Assembly (NCBI RefSeq): GCF_037113525.1 | Contig: NZ_CP146963.1 | Coordinates: 1,736,001-1,800,000, forward strand | Length of the DNA stretch: 64,000 bases | From: Butyrivibrio fibrisolvens | Lineage (GTDB): Bacteria; Bacillota; Clostridia; Lachnospirales; Lachnospiraceae | Direction of reading: 5' to 3' | Notes under the pieces: generated by a model | Databases searched by the model: none | What the model saw: the letters and a program-made list of their open reading frames with translations, nothing else | Told to the model about the DNA's origin: nothing | Made by a program: the position numbers and the translations under genes | Part shown: positions 1 to 8,091 of the stretch, piece by piece | Layout of the letters: every line of letters starts with the position of its first letter | Numbering within the stretch: position 1 is the stretch's first letter

Positions 1-1
1 G

Positions 2-292
2 GTTGCCATTATTTCAGCCCTTATCCATGAACCTAAGCTCCTTGTTATGGACGAACCCTTTGTGGGTCTCGATCCCAAGGCTGCATATATGCTCAAGGAG
101 ATCATGCATGACATGTGTAAAAAGGGAAGCGCAGTATTTTTTTCCACACATGTACTTGATGTAGCAGAAAAGCTTTGTAACAAGGTTGCGATCATCAAAG
201 AAGGTAAGATCATCACACAGGGTACTATGGAAGATCTCGTTGGTGACAAGTCACTTGAAGAGGTATTCCTTGAAGGCGTAAATATCGCCTAA
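2..292 (+). CDS. ABC transporter ATP-binding protein, C-terminal part (cut by window edge)
   Basis: This is the C-terminal third of an ABC ATPase; the gene begins before the window, so Walker A and the signature motif are not visible. The frame is open from base 2. Seen: Walker B and D-loop (LLVMDEPFVGLDP) and the H-loop histidine in FFSTHVLD. The ending (KIITQGTMEDLVGDKSLEEVF) is typical of ABC-2 exporter ATPases. It lies 15 bp upstream of a membrane permease, so the two probably form one exporter in one operon. The substrate cannot be told. Confidence 0.9.
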   Translation, partial: VAIISALIHEPKLLVMDEPFVGLDPKAAYMLKEIMHDMCKKGSAVFFSTHVLDVAEKLCNKVAIIKEGKIITQGTMEDLVGDKSLEEVFLEGVNIA

Positions 293-307
293 ATTTGAGG
301 TTAATAT

Positions 308-1909
308 ATGAAAAATAGAACTATGCTGCTTCTTAAGACTCTGAACAGATCCACCAGTTCACTTAATATTCTTAAGACGTCAGGCGACAAAAAGAAAAAA
401 CAAAAGATAATTGCTTCATATGTAGGTTTCGGACTAATTTATATACTTATTGTAGTTTATGCAGTTATGTCGGCCTATGGTTATGCACAGCTGGGACTTG
501 TTGATAAGCTCCCTATGCTGACAGCGCTTCTTTTATGTACACTTGCTTTTTTACTCACTCTTTTTAAAGCAGGAAGCTATCTTTTCGGCTTTCGTGAATA
601 CGAGATGCTGATGGCACTTCCCTTTAGTGAAAAGACAATCGTTTCAAGTAAGTTCCTTTACATGTACGTTAAGAGCCTGCCACTTAACATGGCTATTTCA
701 GTGGCCATGCTTATAGGATATGGTATTTTCAAGGGACCTGCGATCTACGTTTATCCTTTGTGGATCGTGCTTTCTGCTGTTCTCCTTGTTATTCCAATGC
801 TTGCAGCAAGCTTTTTTGGCTTCCTGATCGCAAAGATCGGTACAGCATTCAAACATTGGAAAGTTGTGCAGACAATACTTACTCTTGTGTTTGTAATGAT
901 TTGCTTTTCCCTTAGATTTATTATTGAAAAGCTGTTTAGAAACGGCGAAGTGAAGACAGCTATTACAGATGCTTCAAAGAGTATAGATATGATGGGTACT
1001 TACTATCCACCTATGGCGTGGTTTGAAAAGGCCATAGTAGATCACAACATCTTATCAGCTATACTTTTAGTAGTAGTTACAGCTGTAGTATTTGAGATTG
1101 TTTTCTACATCCTTTCAAGATCTTATAAAAAGATGAACTCAGTTATGAGAACTGGCGCGGCAAAACGTAGTGGTCAGATCAAGATCCAGAAGAAAAAGAG
1201 TAAGGAAAGAGCTATTGCAGTTAAGGAGCTCAGAAGACTTGTTAGCTCAACCAACTATTTTGTTAACATAGGAATTGGTTATATACTTGCGATCGTTGTT
1301 TCAGTGCTGGCGCTGGTTATAGGAGTTGATAAGATAATCCAGGTAGTTGTTAATGGAGCACCGGTGACATCTCAGATGATACTTCCGGCCATTCCTTTCG
1401 TGATCTATTTCCTGACAGGTATGGTACCTATGACAACATGTTCACCTTCACTTGAAGGCAAGAACTATTGGATCCTTCAAAGTTCACCACTTACAAACAG
1501 AGACATTTATTTTGGAAAACTCCTTGCAAGCCTTTATATCTCAGTTCCGGTACAGCTTTTTGCAACTATCATGTTTTGTATAAGTGCAAAGGCATCTGTG
1601 CTGGAGACGATCTTCTTCATGATCCTTGGCTTTATCCTTTGCGTCTTTTCCTCTTCATTTGGACTTGCCTGCGGAATCCACTTCATGAAACTTGAATGGG
1701 AAAATGAGATTGAAGTTATCAAGCAGGGAACAGCTGTTGTGGTATATATGTTCCCGAACATGATACTTACGTGTGCAATGCTTTTTGGAAGTATTTTCCT
1801 TTCAAAAGTAATAGGTATAGTTTTAGTATCATTAATTATTGCATTAGTATATGTTCTATTGTCACTGATCGTATACCTGAGAGTTAAGTCTTTGTGCAGA
1901 GTACTTTGA
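308..1909 (+). CDS. Putative ABC exporter permease
   Basis: A 533-residue polytopic membrane protein with about 10-12 hydrophobic segments, beginning near residue 40. A long basic cytoplasmic stretch (about 285-305, rich in K/R) sits in the middle. It directly follows the ATPase and starts with ATG behind a GAGG ribosome site, so it is the likely membrane partner of an ABC-2-type exporter. Many Bacillota carry such large permeases next to exporter ATPases. No motif reveals the substrate. Confidence 0.8.
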   Translation: MKNRTMLLLKTLNRSTSSLNILKTSGDKKKKQKIIASYVGFGLIYILIVVYAVMSAYGYAQLGLVDKLPMLTALLLCTLAFLLTLFKAGSYLFGFREYEMLMALPFSEKTIVSSKFLYMYVKSLPLNMAISVAMLIGYGIFKGPAIYVYPLWIVLSAVLLVIPMLAASFFGFLIAKIGTAFKHWKVVQTILTLVFVMICFSLRFIIEKLFRNGEVKTAITDASKSIDMMGTYYPPMAWFEKAIVDHNILSAILLVVVTAVVFEIVFYILSRSYKKMNSVMRTGAAKRSGQIKIQKKKSKERAIAVKELRRLVSSTNYFVNIGIGYILAIVVSVLALVIGVDKIIQVVVNGAPVTSQMILPAIPFVIYFLTGMVPMTTCSPSLEGKNYWILQSSPLTNRDIYFGKLLASLYISVPVQLFATIMFCISAKASVLETIFFMILGFILCVFSSSFGLACGIHFMKLEWENEIEVIKQGTAVVVYMFPNMILTCAMLFGSIFLSKVIGIVLVSLIIALVYVLLSLIVYLRVKSLCRVL

Positions 1910-1930
1910 GCCTTGAAGGAGAGTCTAGAT

Positions 1931-2728
1931 ATGATTGATTCAAATATTTTTTTATATGAAGGATTACTTATCGCATTTGGAATTATCGTTCCTGTAGGAT
2001 TAGCTATCTGGTGGGTAGTTACAAGAAAAGAGAAGATAACCACAGTTCTTGCGGGCGCGGCAACATGGTTTGTTTTTGCAGTACTGCTTGAAGCTATTCC
2101 AAAGTATTTTTTCTTTAACCCGGATACAGCACTTGGGCAGACTGTTCTTGGGAATGTAGTACTGTTTAGTGCAATCGGAGCACTTCTTGCCGGAATATTC
2201 GAAGAGACAGGAAGACTTGTAGTATTTAAGACTCTTCTTAGAAATCGAACGAATCGTGAAACCGCTATATCACATGGCATAGGTCATGGCGGATTTGAGG
2301 CAATGTTTTTACTTGTGTCCGCATCAGTTAGTTATCTTACATATGCTGTTATGATAAATAACGGAACATTTGATACTATGGTCAGCCAGCTTGAGGCGCA
2401 GGGAACTGATGTGTCCAGTCTTGTTACTCTTCCTGAGCAGATGGCTTCGATTACTTTAGGATATTGCCTGCTCACTATGGTAGAAAGAATCTTTGCAATG
2501 CTGCTTCATGTGGGACTTTCTATCGTAGTATTTAATTCTGTACGAAGATCAAAGATCAGTTTGTTCTTCCTTGCAGTTTTACTTCATGCCCTTTTCGATG
2601 TACCGGCAGCGCTTTACCAGGCAGGAGTTTTGAATCTGTATGTGACAGAAGCAATACTTGTGGTATATTCTGTTGTATTCTTTGTGATTGTCTATAAGCT
2701 ATTTTTTAAACACAACCCAGTTGTGTGA
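1931..2728 (+). CDS. YhfC-family intramembrane metalloprotease-like protein
   Basis: A 265-residue protein with about seven membrane segments. The ATG at 1931 is chosen because AAGGAGAG ends six bases before it; a TTG 18 bases upstream lacks a site. Seen: FEETGRLVVF, GIGHGGFEAMF, a histidine in LLHVGLSIVVF and LLHALFDVPAALYQAG. These Glu/His motifs in membrane helices match the YhfC family, related to glutamic-type/CPBP intramembrane proteases. It follows the exporter permease by 21 bp and may be co-transcribed. The substrate is unknown. Its 3' end overlaps the convergent gene by 30 bp. Confidence 0.75.
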   Translation: MIDSNIFLYEGLLIAFGIIVPVGLAIWWVVTRKEKITTVLAGAATWFVFAVLLEAIPKYFFFNPDTALGQTVLGNVVLFSAIGALLAGIFEETGRLVVFKTLLRNRTNRETAISHGIGHGGFEAMFLLVSASVSYLTYAVMINNGTFDTMVSQLEAQGTDVSSLVTLPEQMASITLGYCLLTMVERIFAMLLHVGLSIVVFNSVRRSKISLFFLAVLLHALFDVPAALYQAGVLNLYVTEAILVVYSVVFFVIVYKLFFKHNPVV

Positions 2729-3673
2729 CCAGGGTACTGGAAGGCCGAAGAGGGTTACGACCTTATCAGCTATATTTCGGTACCAGGAATAGTTCCAGCC
2801 GGCGCCCATGTCCATGTAGAGGGCGTTGGTGACGCCGAGCCTTTGAAGCTCTTCCATAAACTCTGTGAAGTGCATCATGTTAACGGAATCTATGATGCAA
2901 AGATTCCCGTTAAGTTCTGCAAGAGTTCTATAGCATCTGGCTCTTGGCCTGTCGAAGTTCATGACAACTTCATGATCTTTGATAAGGCCAAACTGCATGA
3001 AACCATTGCCGCCTGCATCGGCGGCTTTTTTTATTGCCCCTTGAGGGTCATCAAAATCAAAAGAGAATTCTCCATTCGCGAATGTAAATGCAGCAAAAGA
3101 GTCCTTGTTGTAGGGACTACTATAATATACGCCGTTAACAGCGTGGTCGCCTTCCACGTTCTCCTGCGTAAAATCAAGACTTACCGTATGCTGAAAAGCT
3201 GCCCCGCAGCACCAGGTTATGGAATCATCTGACTTAGAAGGGCGGTCTTCACATACAAGTTCTACACTTGAATATTCCGGGAAAAAGATATAGACCTTCC
3301 CTGTGTTATAGATAACAGTCTCATCTGATGGAACAATCTCTTCAATAGCCATAGAAGATGCGTCTATACTTTCTCTAATATTTATATGATATTGAGATAT
3401 AAGCCCCATGAATATAAATGCAAATGACGGGATCACAAGTATCGATGACGCATAGCAAATGCGATAGAGATACTTAAGCGGCTTAAATGTGAGCTTCTCA
3501 GGCCCCCAGAGATAGATCACCAAAGTGACAACTTGAACCAGAGCTATAGTCAGATAAAACATATATAAGATATTAAGCCACATCTGAGCTACGAAAAAGC
3601 AGGTGAATGAGCACAAGGAAAGCAGTGCCATTGCCATAAGCCAGATTCCGGATAAACGTTTGCGTAGGTTCAT
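2699..3673 (-). CDS. Membrane-anchored protein with a possible phosphodiester glycosidase-like domain
   Basis: A 324-residue protein with three or four N-terminal membrane segments (about residues 10-115), then a roughly 200-residue domain predicted to lie outside the membrane. The end of that domain (GNLCIIDS..., LQRLGVTNALYMDMGAGWNYSWYR) resembles the C-terminal half of NAGPA/phosphodiester glycosidase domains, where a D-G-G type loop closes the fold. Here that loop is DMGAG, so the assignment is tentative. The start codon overlaps the stop of the upstream minus-strand gene (ATGA), which suggests translational coupling. Confidence 0.5.
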   Translation of the reverse strand: MNLRKRLSGIWLMAMALLSLCSFTCFFVAQMWLNILYMFYLTIALVQVVTLVIYLWGPEKLTFKPLKYLYRICYASSILVIPSFAFIFMGLISQYHINIRESIDASSMAIEEIVPSDETVIYNTGKVYIFFPEYSSVELVCEDRPSKSDDSITWCCGAAFQHTVSLDFTQENVEGDHAVNGVYYSSPYNKDSFAAFTFANGEFSFDFDDPQGAIKKAADAGGNGFMQFGLIKDHEVVMNFDRPRARCYRTLAELNGNLCIIDSVNMMHFTEFMEELQRLGVTNALYMDMGAGWNYSWYRNIADKVVTLFGLPVPWSHNWVVFKK

Positions 3674-4332
3674 TTATTGTTTTTCCTTTCACGTTTTTCT
3701 TTGAGAAGTTCATGACGGAGTAGCTTGAAAGAATCAAACTGGGATTCTATGCATATGAGCATGATGAGGATAGACATATCGGTCAGATACATTAGAGCAT
3801 TAGCCCACATGCCGGATGCTGAAAGGCCCAGCATACTGTTGGTAACAATAAGGATAATGTACACGATGAATTTGAATATGATAGCCATACGGTTGAAGAT
3901 TACATTCTCAGGATTTCCATGAATCGCGTAATTGATGATGAAATGATTGATCGTAATAACTATCGTCATGAGAAAAGACATACCTGCGGCTGCAAGGTAC
4001 AAGCTCCCCTGTACACCAACAACAAGATATACATCAAAATCCTGCTCACTCCAAAGCTTTCCCAGAACAAGATAAGCTTCCTCGTACATTAAACTAAAGA
4101 AAACTCCGCCCATAAGACCCTTGGCAACGTCCCAGTTGTAATGCCTGAATGCAAAGAACATGGCAACGGTTGTGATGAGCTTAATCACAAGCCCAAATAT
4201 AGCCATATAATTATCTTCCTGAAGAGTTAATAAAAAAAGAGAAGTGGTGCCTGTGATCACAGCCAATAAGCACATTACAGCCATCAGCTGTTCATTTAAG
4301 AAGATGGATTCAGAACTTTTTTCTTTTATCAT
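3670..4332 (-). CDS. Hypothetical multi-pass membrane protein
   Basis: A 220-residue protein with about six membrane segments and a basic C-terminal tail (KEKRERKNNK). The ATG at 4332 is preceded by CGAGG at a good distance. The frame stays open further upstream but has no ribosome site there. It is translationally coupled (ATGA) to the following minus-strand gene, so the pair may act together. No family is recognised. Confidence 0.6.
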   Translation of the reverse strand: MIKEKSSESIFLNEQLMAVMCLLAVITGTTSLFLLTLQEDNYMAIFGLVIKLITTVAMFFAFRHYNWDVAKGLMGGVFFSLMYEEAYLVLGKLWSEQDFDVYLVVGVQGSLYLAAAGMSFLMTIVITINHFIINYAIHGNPENVIFNRMAIIFKFIVYIILIVTNSMLGLSASGMWANALMYLTDMSILIMLICIESQFDSFKLLRHELLKEKRERKNNK

Positions 4333-4658
4333 CTTATCCTCGTGTGGTATTTGATATTGAAAAAACGATAATGGGATATCTATATAACATATTTTACCAA
4401 AGGCATGTTCCTGTGTCATATCCAAGTTTGAAGAAAAGAATCGTTTCCTATGCGCACATATGCGGAACACACTAAGTGGCCTGTCATAGATTTTCGTGTC
4501 CCTACATTTTGATCATTGCAGTTATAAGTATTGTAGGTGCAGGTTTCAAAAGCATTAAAAAAGGATAATAATAATAGCAGGGACAAGCCAGGTTGACCCT
4601 GCTATTATTATATTTATACTTATAATATATAAAGAATATAAGAAAAAGAGGATTTCAC
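4333..4658. other. 326-bp intergenic region between divergent genes
   Basis: Holds the ribosome site of the minus-strand gene at its left end. An open plus-strand stretch without a clear start (about 4507-4568) encodes a hydrophobic tail ending GAGFKSIKKG; it may be a remnant of a small membrane protein. The hairpin at 4569-4611 follows directly. A TATAAT at 4621-4626 may serve the Dabb gene. Confidence 0.4.
4569..4611 (+). terminator. Terminator-like hairpin
   Basis: A perfect 14-bp stem (TAATAATAGCAGGG with its complement) around a 15-base loop, directly after the hydrophobic remnant. No long T-run follows, only an AT-rich stretch, so termination strength is uncertain. Confidence 0.5.
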
Positions 4659-4940
4659 ATGAAGCATTATATAATCGCAAAATTCAAAGACAGTAATGAT
4701 ACAGAAAAACTATTACCTGAAATTACTTCTCTTTTTGATAAGGTTCTAGATATAGAAGGTATAAATGGCGTGACTATCCGTAAATCTAACAGTACTCGTG
4801 AAAACAGATACAGTATCATGATCGAGATAGATCTTACTCATGAAGGATTGGAAGCCTTTGATGCTTCTGATGTGCATAAAGAGTGGAAGTCTGTATATGG
4901 TGACAGGCTTATGAGCAAAGCTATATTTGATTGCGATTGA
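4659..4940 (+). CDS. Dabb (stress-responsive alpha/beta barrel) domain protein
   Basis: A 93-residue single-domain protein. The pattern MKHYIIAKFKD, then LDIEGINGVTIRKS, YSIMIEIDLTHEGLEAF and SDVHKEWKSVYGD, matches the Dabb family: dimeric ferredoxin-like alpha/beta barrels often found as small stress or enzyme-accessory proteins. A GAGG ribosome site precedes the ATG. It stands alone upstream of argH. Specific activity is unknown. Confidence 0.8.
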   Translation: MKHYIIAKFKDSNDTEKLLPEITSLFDKVLDIEGINGVTIRKSNSTRENRYSIMIEIDLTHEGLEAFDASDVHKEWKSVYGDRLMSKAIFDCD

Positions 4941-5143
4941 TAACCTGTGCGGCATAAGCTTATATGATCATTGCAATGGAAAGCTGATTTGAAAACTTTA
5001 CAATGGAAATATGAATAAAATGAATATTGCACGAATAAAAATGCATAAAACATTCAAAAATATACATTTTTAAACTTGCATTGCCAAATCCGATGTGATA
5101 AAGTAGCATTCATAACATGTATAAATATACAGGAGGAATTCAT

Positions 5144-6529
5144 ATGGCACAACTTTGGGGCGGCCGTTTTAAAGGTAAAACAGACCAGCTTGCCTGGGAT
5201 TTTAATGCATCTATATCTTTTGACAAGAGGCTTTTGGAGGCAGATGTAAGAGGCTCCAGAGCACATGTAGAAATGCTTGCTAAAAAGGGTATCATCACAA
5301 ATGAAGATAAGGAAGCTATCTTCAAAGGGCTCGATTCAATTATGGCAGATGTTGAGAGCGGAAAGCTTGTGATTACTACTGAATATGAAGATGTACACAG
5401 CTTCATAGAAGCTAATCTCATCGACAGGATCGGTGATGCAGGCAAGAAGATGCATACAGGCAGAAGCCGTAATGACCAGGTTGCGCTTGATATGAGACTT
5501 TATACAAGAGATAAGGTTGAGGAGACTCAGGAGCTTATCATAGATATGCTTAAAACTCTTCTTGATCTTCAAAAAGAGCATCTTGATACCTATATGCCTG
5601 GCTTTACACATCTTCAGAAGGCTCAGCCTCTTACACTTGCACATCACCTTGGCGCATATTTTGAGATGTTCAAGCGTGACGCACTTCGTATGAAGGATAT
5701 CTATAAGAGAATGAACTATTGTCCTCTTGGAGCAGGAGCGCTTGCAGGCACAACTTACGATCTTGATAGAGAATATACGGCACAGCTTCTTGGATTTGAA
5801 GGCCCGACTCTTAACAGTATGGATTCTGTTTCTGACAGAGACTATCTTCTTGAGTTCATGTCAGCTCTTTCCATAATGCAGATGCATCTTTCAAGATTTG
5901 CAGAAGAGGTTATCATCTGGAATTCCAATGAGTATCAGTTTGTAACAATAGATGATGCCTATTCTACAGGCAGCAGCATCATGCCTCAGAAGAAGAATCC
6001 TGATATAGCCGAGCTTGTTCGTGGTAAGACAGGTAGGATCTACGGCGATCTTATGAGCCTTCTTACTACTATGAAAGGAATCCCGCTTGCATATAATAAG
6101 GATATGCAGGAAGACAAGGAAGTAGCATTTGATGCGATGGACAATGCAATGAACTGTCTGATTCTTTTTACAGATATGCTCAGAACACTTAAATTCAACA
6201 AGGATGCTATGCAAAAGAGTGCTGTGAACGGTTTTACTAATGCGACAGATGCGGCAGATTATCTCGTTGTAAAGGGAGTTCCTTTCAGGGATGCACATTC
6301 TGTCATCGGACAGATAGTCCTTCACTGCATTGAGAAGGACTGCGCCATCGATGAGCTTGATCTTGAGACGCTTAAGAAATTCGATCCGCACTTCGATAAT
6401 GATATATATGATGCAATATCACTTAAGACCTGTGTGGAAAAGAGGCTTACAGTCGGAGCTCCTGGCATAGGAGCTATGGAGAAGGTTATTGCAGAAAATG
6501 AGAAGTTTTTGCTTGATGAAATGGCATAA
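5144..6529 (+). CDS. argH: Argininosuccinate lyase
   Basis: A 461-residue enzyme, normal family length. It cleaves argininosuccinate to arginine and fumarate, the last step of arginine synthesis, in the cytoplasm. Seen: N-terminal MAQLWGGRFKG, HTGRSRNDQVALD, the TH motif in PGFTHLQKAQPL, and the fumarase/lyase signature GSSIMPQKKNPD carrying the catalytic serine loop. The ATG at 5144 sits eight bases behind AGGAGG; an ATG nine codons upstream lacks a site. No other arginine gene is adjacent. Confidence 0.97.
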   Translation: MAQLWGGRFKGKTDQLAWDFNASISFDKRLLEADVRGSRAHVEMLAKKGIITNEDKEAIFKGLDSIMADVESGKLVITTEYEDVHSFIEANLIDRIGDAGKKMHTGRSRNDQVALDMRLYTRDKVEETQELIIDMLKTLLDLQKEHLDTYMPGFTHLQKAQPLTLAHHLGAYFEMFKRDALRMKDIYKRMNYCPLGAGALAGTTYDLDREYTAQLLGFEGPTLNSMDSVSDRDYLLEFMSALSIMQMHLSRFAEEVIIWNSNEYQFVTIDDAYSTGSSIMPQKKNPDIAELVRGKTGRIYGDLMSLLTTMKGIPLAYNKDMQEDKEVAFDAMDNAMNCLILFTDMLRTLKFNKDAMQKSAVNGFTNATDAADYLVVKGVPFRDAHSVIGQIVLHCIEKDCAIDELDLETLKKFDPHFDNDIYDAISLKTCVEKRLTVGAPGIGAMEKVIAENEKFLLDEMA

Positions 6530-6583
6530 TAAAGATGTTTTTCATGGCTTCAAGGTTAATAAAGTATGACTTCTTAAATGTAA

Positions 6584-6745
6584 ATTACAGAAACGCGCAT
6601 TTACTGCGTGTTTCGTGATTCGATGAATCGGTTGGCAATAGAGCCTTCGACGAAGTCGAACTCAATTGGCTCTATTGCTGCATTTTTGAATCTATGATTC
6701 AAAAATGTATGATCTGGATGTTGACCATTTGATCAAATGAGCTAT
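6584..6745. repeat. Cluster of short perfect hairpins between argH and asd
   Basis: At least four inverted repeats follow each other. An 11-bp pair at 6635-6645/6668-6678 (GCAATAGAGCC) encloses TTCGAC-GAA-GTCGAA at 6646-6660. CATTTTTGAAT is at 6681-6691 with its complement at 6697-6707. CGATTC/GAATCG-type and TTGATCAA palindromes flank these. No gene fits. The cluster may act as argH 3' end or as a REP-like repeat; a plain poly-T terminator is absent. Confidence 0.6.
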
Positions 6746-6786
6746 GAAAATAAACTTTTGAAGGCAAAAAATGTGTAATTTATCTC

Positions 6787-6815
6787 TTTTCACAGAGAAA
6801 AAATGAGATTATAAT
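6787..6815 (+). promoter_or_regulatory. Likely asd promoter
   Basis: TTTTCA and TATAAT separated by 17 bases, about 60 bases before the asd start. An ACGCG...CGCGT palindrome follows at about 6828-6851, within the expected leader. No lysine riboswitch pattern was recognised. Confidence 0.45.
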
Positions 6816-6875
6816 AGACAGCAAATTAACGCGCTAAAGTACGGAACGCGTAAAAGGTTAAAAGAGGAGCATATT

Positions 6876-7961
6876 ATGAGTGAGAAGTTGAAAGTAGCAG
6901 TCCTTGGTGCAACAGGAATGGTTGGTCAGAGATTTATCTCTATTCTCGCAGATCATCCTTGGTTTGAGGTTAAGACAGTGGCTGCCAGCCCCAGAAGTGC
7001 GGGCAAGACCTATGAAGAGAGCGTTGGCGACAGATGGAAGATGGATATTCCAATGCCTGAAGCAGTTAAGAATCTTGTTATTCAGGATGTAACTGATGTT
7101 AAGGGTGTTGCATCTGACGTAGATTTTGTTCTTTCAGCTGTAAACATGAGCAAGGACGAGATCAAGGCTATAGAAGAAGAGTATGCTAAGACTGAGACTC
7201 CTGTAGTTTCAAACAATTCAGCTCATCGTTGGACACCGGACGTTCCTATGATCGTTCCGGAGATCAATCCTCAGCACAGCGATATTATCGAGTATCAGAG
7301 AAAGCGTCTTGGCACAACAAGAGGTTTCATCGCTGTTAAGCCTAACTGCTCAATTCAGAGCTATACACCAGCTCTTGCTGCATGGAAAGAGTATGGCCCT
7401 TATGAAGTAGTTGCTACAACATACCAGGCTATTTCAGGTGCAGGTAAGAATTTTAAAGAGTGGCCTGAAATGGAAGGCAACATCATCCCATTCATCTCCG
7501 GTGAAGAAGAGAAGTCAGAGCTTGAGCCTCTCAGAATCTTCGGTCACATTGAAAATGGCGTGATCGTTCCTGCAGAAAGCCCTGTTATCACAACACAGTG
7601 TATCCGCGTTCCTGTTCTTTACGGTCACACAGCAGCTGCTTTCGTAAGATTCAAGAAGGAAGCTACTAAGGAAGAGCTTATCGAGAAGCTCGTTTCCTTC
7701 ACAGGCAAGCCACAGGAACTTGGACTTCCATCAGCTCCTAAGCAGTTCATCCAGTATCTTGAAGATGACAATCGTCCTCAGGTTGCTCTTGATGTTAACT
7801 ACGAAGGCGGAATGGGCGTTTCAATCGGAAGACTTCGTAAGGATACAGTATATGACTGGAAGTTCGTAGGCCTTTCACACAATACTCTCAGAGGCGCTGC
7901 TGGCGGTGCTGTAGAGTGTGCTGAGCTTATGAAGGCTCTTGGATATATCCAGGCTAAATAA
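6876..7961 (+). CDS. asd: Aspartate-semialdehyde dehydrogenase (archaeal/fungal-type)
   Basis: A 361-residue enzyme reducing aspartyl phosphate to aspartate semialdehyde with NADPH, the branch point to lysine/diaminopimelate, threonine and methionine. Seen: Rossmann start VAVLGATGMVGQRF, the catalytic cysteine in VKPNCSIQSY (near residue 157), GAGKNFKEWPEMEGN and the basic/histidine motif CIRVPVLYGHTAAAFVRF. The length and the GNIIPFISGEEEKSE region fit the archaeal/fungal-type branch rather than the E. coli type. It has its own promoter and a GAGG ribosome site. Confidence 0.95.
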   Translation: MSEKLKVAVLGATGMVGQRFISILADHPWFEVKTVAASPRSAGKTYEESVGDRWKMDIPMPEAVKNLVIQDVTDVKGVASDVDFVLSAVNMSKDEIKAIEEEYAKTETPVVSNNSAHRWTPDVPMIVPEINPQHSDIIEYQRKRLGTTRGFIAVKPNCSIQSYTPALAAWKEYGPYEVVATTYQAISGAGKNFKEWPEMEGNIIPFISGEEEKSELEPLRIFGHIENGVIVPAESPVITTQCIRVPVLYGHTAAAFVRFKKEATKEELIEKLVSFTGKPQELGLPSAPKQFIQYLEDDNRPQVALDVNYEGGMGVSIGRLRKDTVYDWKFVGLSHNTLRGAAGGAVECAELMKALGYIQAK

Positions 7962-8013
7962 GTAATAATTTCTTGTAAAAGAAAATATAGAAATCTAAGT
8001 GGATTTGTTTTAT

Positions 8014-8070
8014 AATAAGCGTTGGTGTCGACGTTTTCAGCATACACTGAAAATGCCCGCCAACGCTTAT
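8014..8070 (+). other. Stem-loop at the 5' end of the next gene's leader
   Basis: An 11-bp stem (ATAAGCGTTGG, 8014-8024, with its complement 8060-8070) encloses a second stem TTTTCAG/CTGAAAA (8034-8040/8047-8053). TATAAT at 8011-8016 would start a transcript close to the stem's base. It ends seven bases before the ribosome site, without a T-run, so it looks more like a leader structure than an asd terminator. Confidence 0.5.
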
Positions 8071-8091
8071 TCTATTGGGAGGAATCTTATA

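Noticed and set aside
4507..4568. Small hydrophobic peptide gene
   Set aside because: The frame ends well before a hairpin but has no start codon with a ribosome site, so it is only noted as a possible remnant.
6787..6875. Lysine riboswitch in front of asd
   Set aside because: The leader is under 70 bases from the predicted start and shows only a small CGCG palindrome, too short for an L-box.
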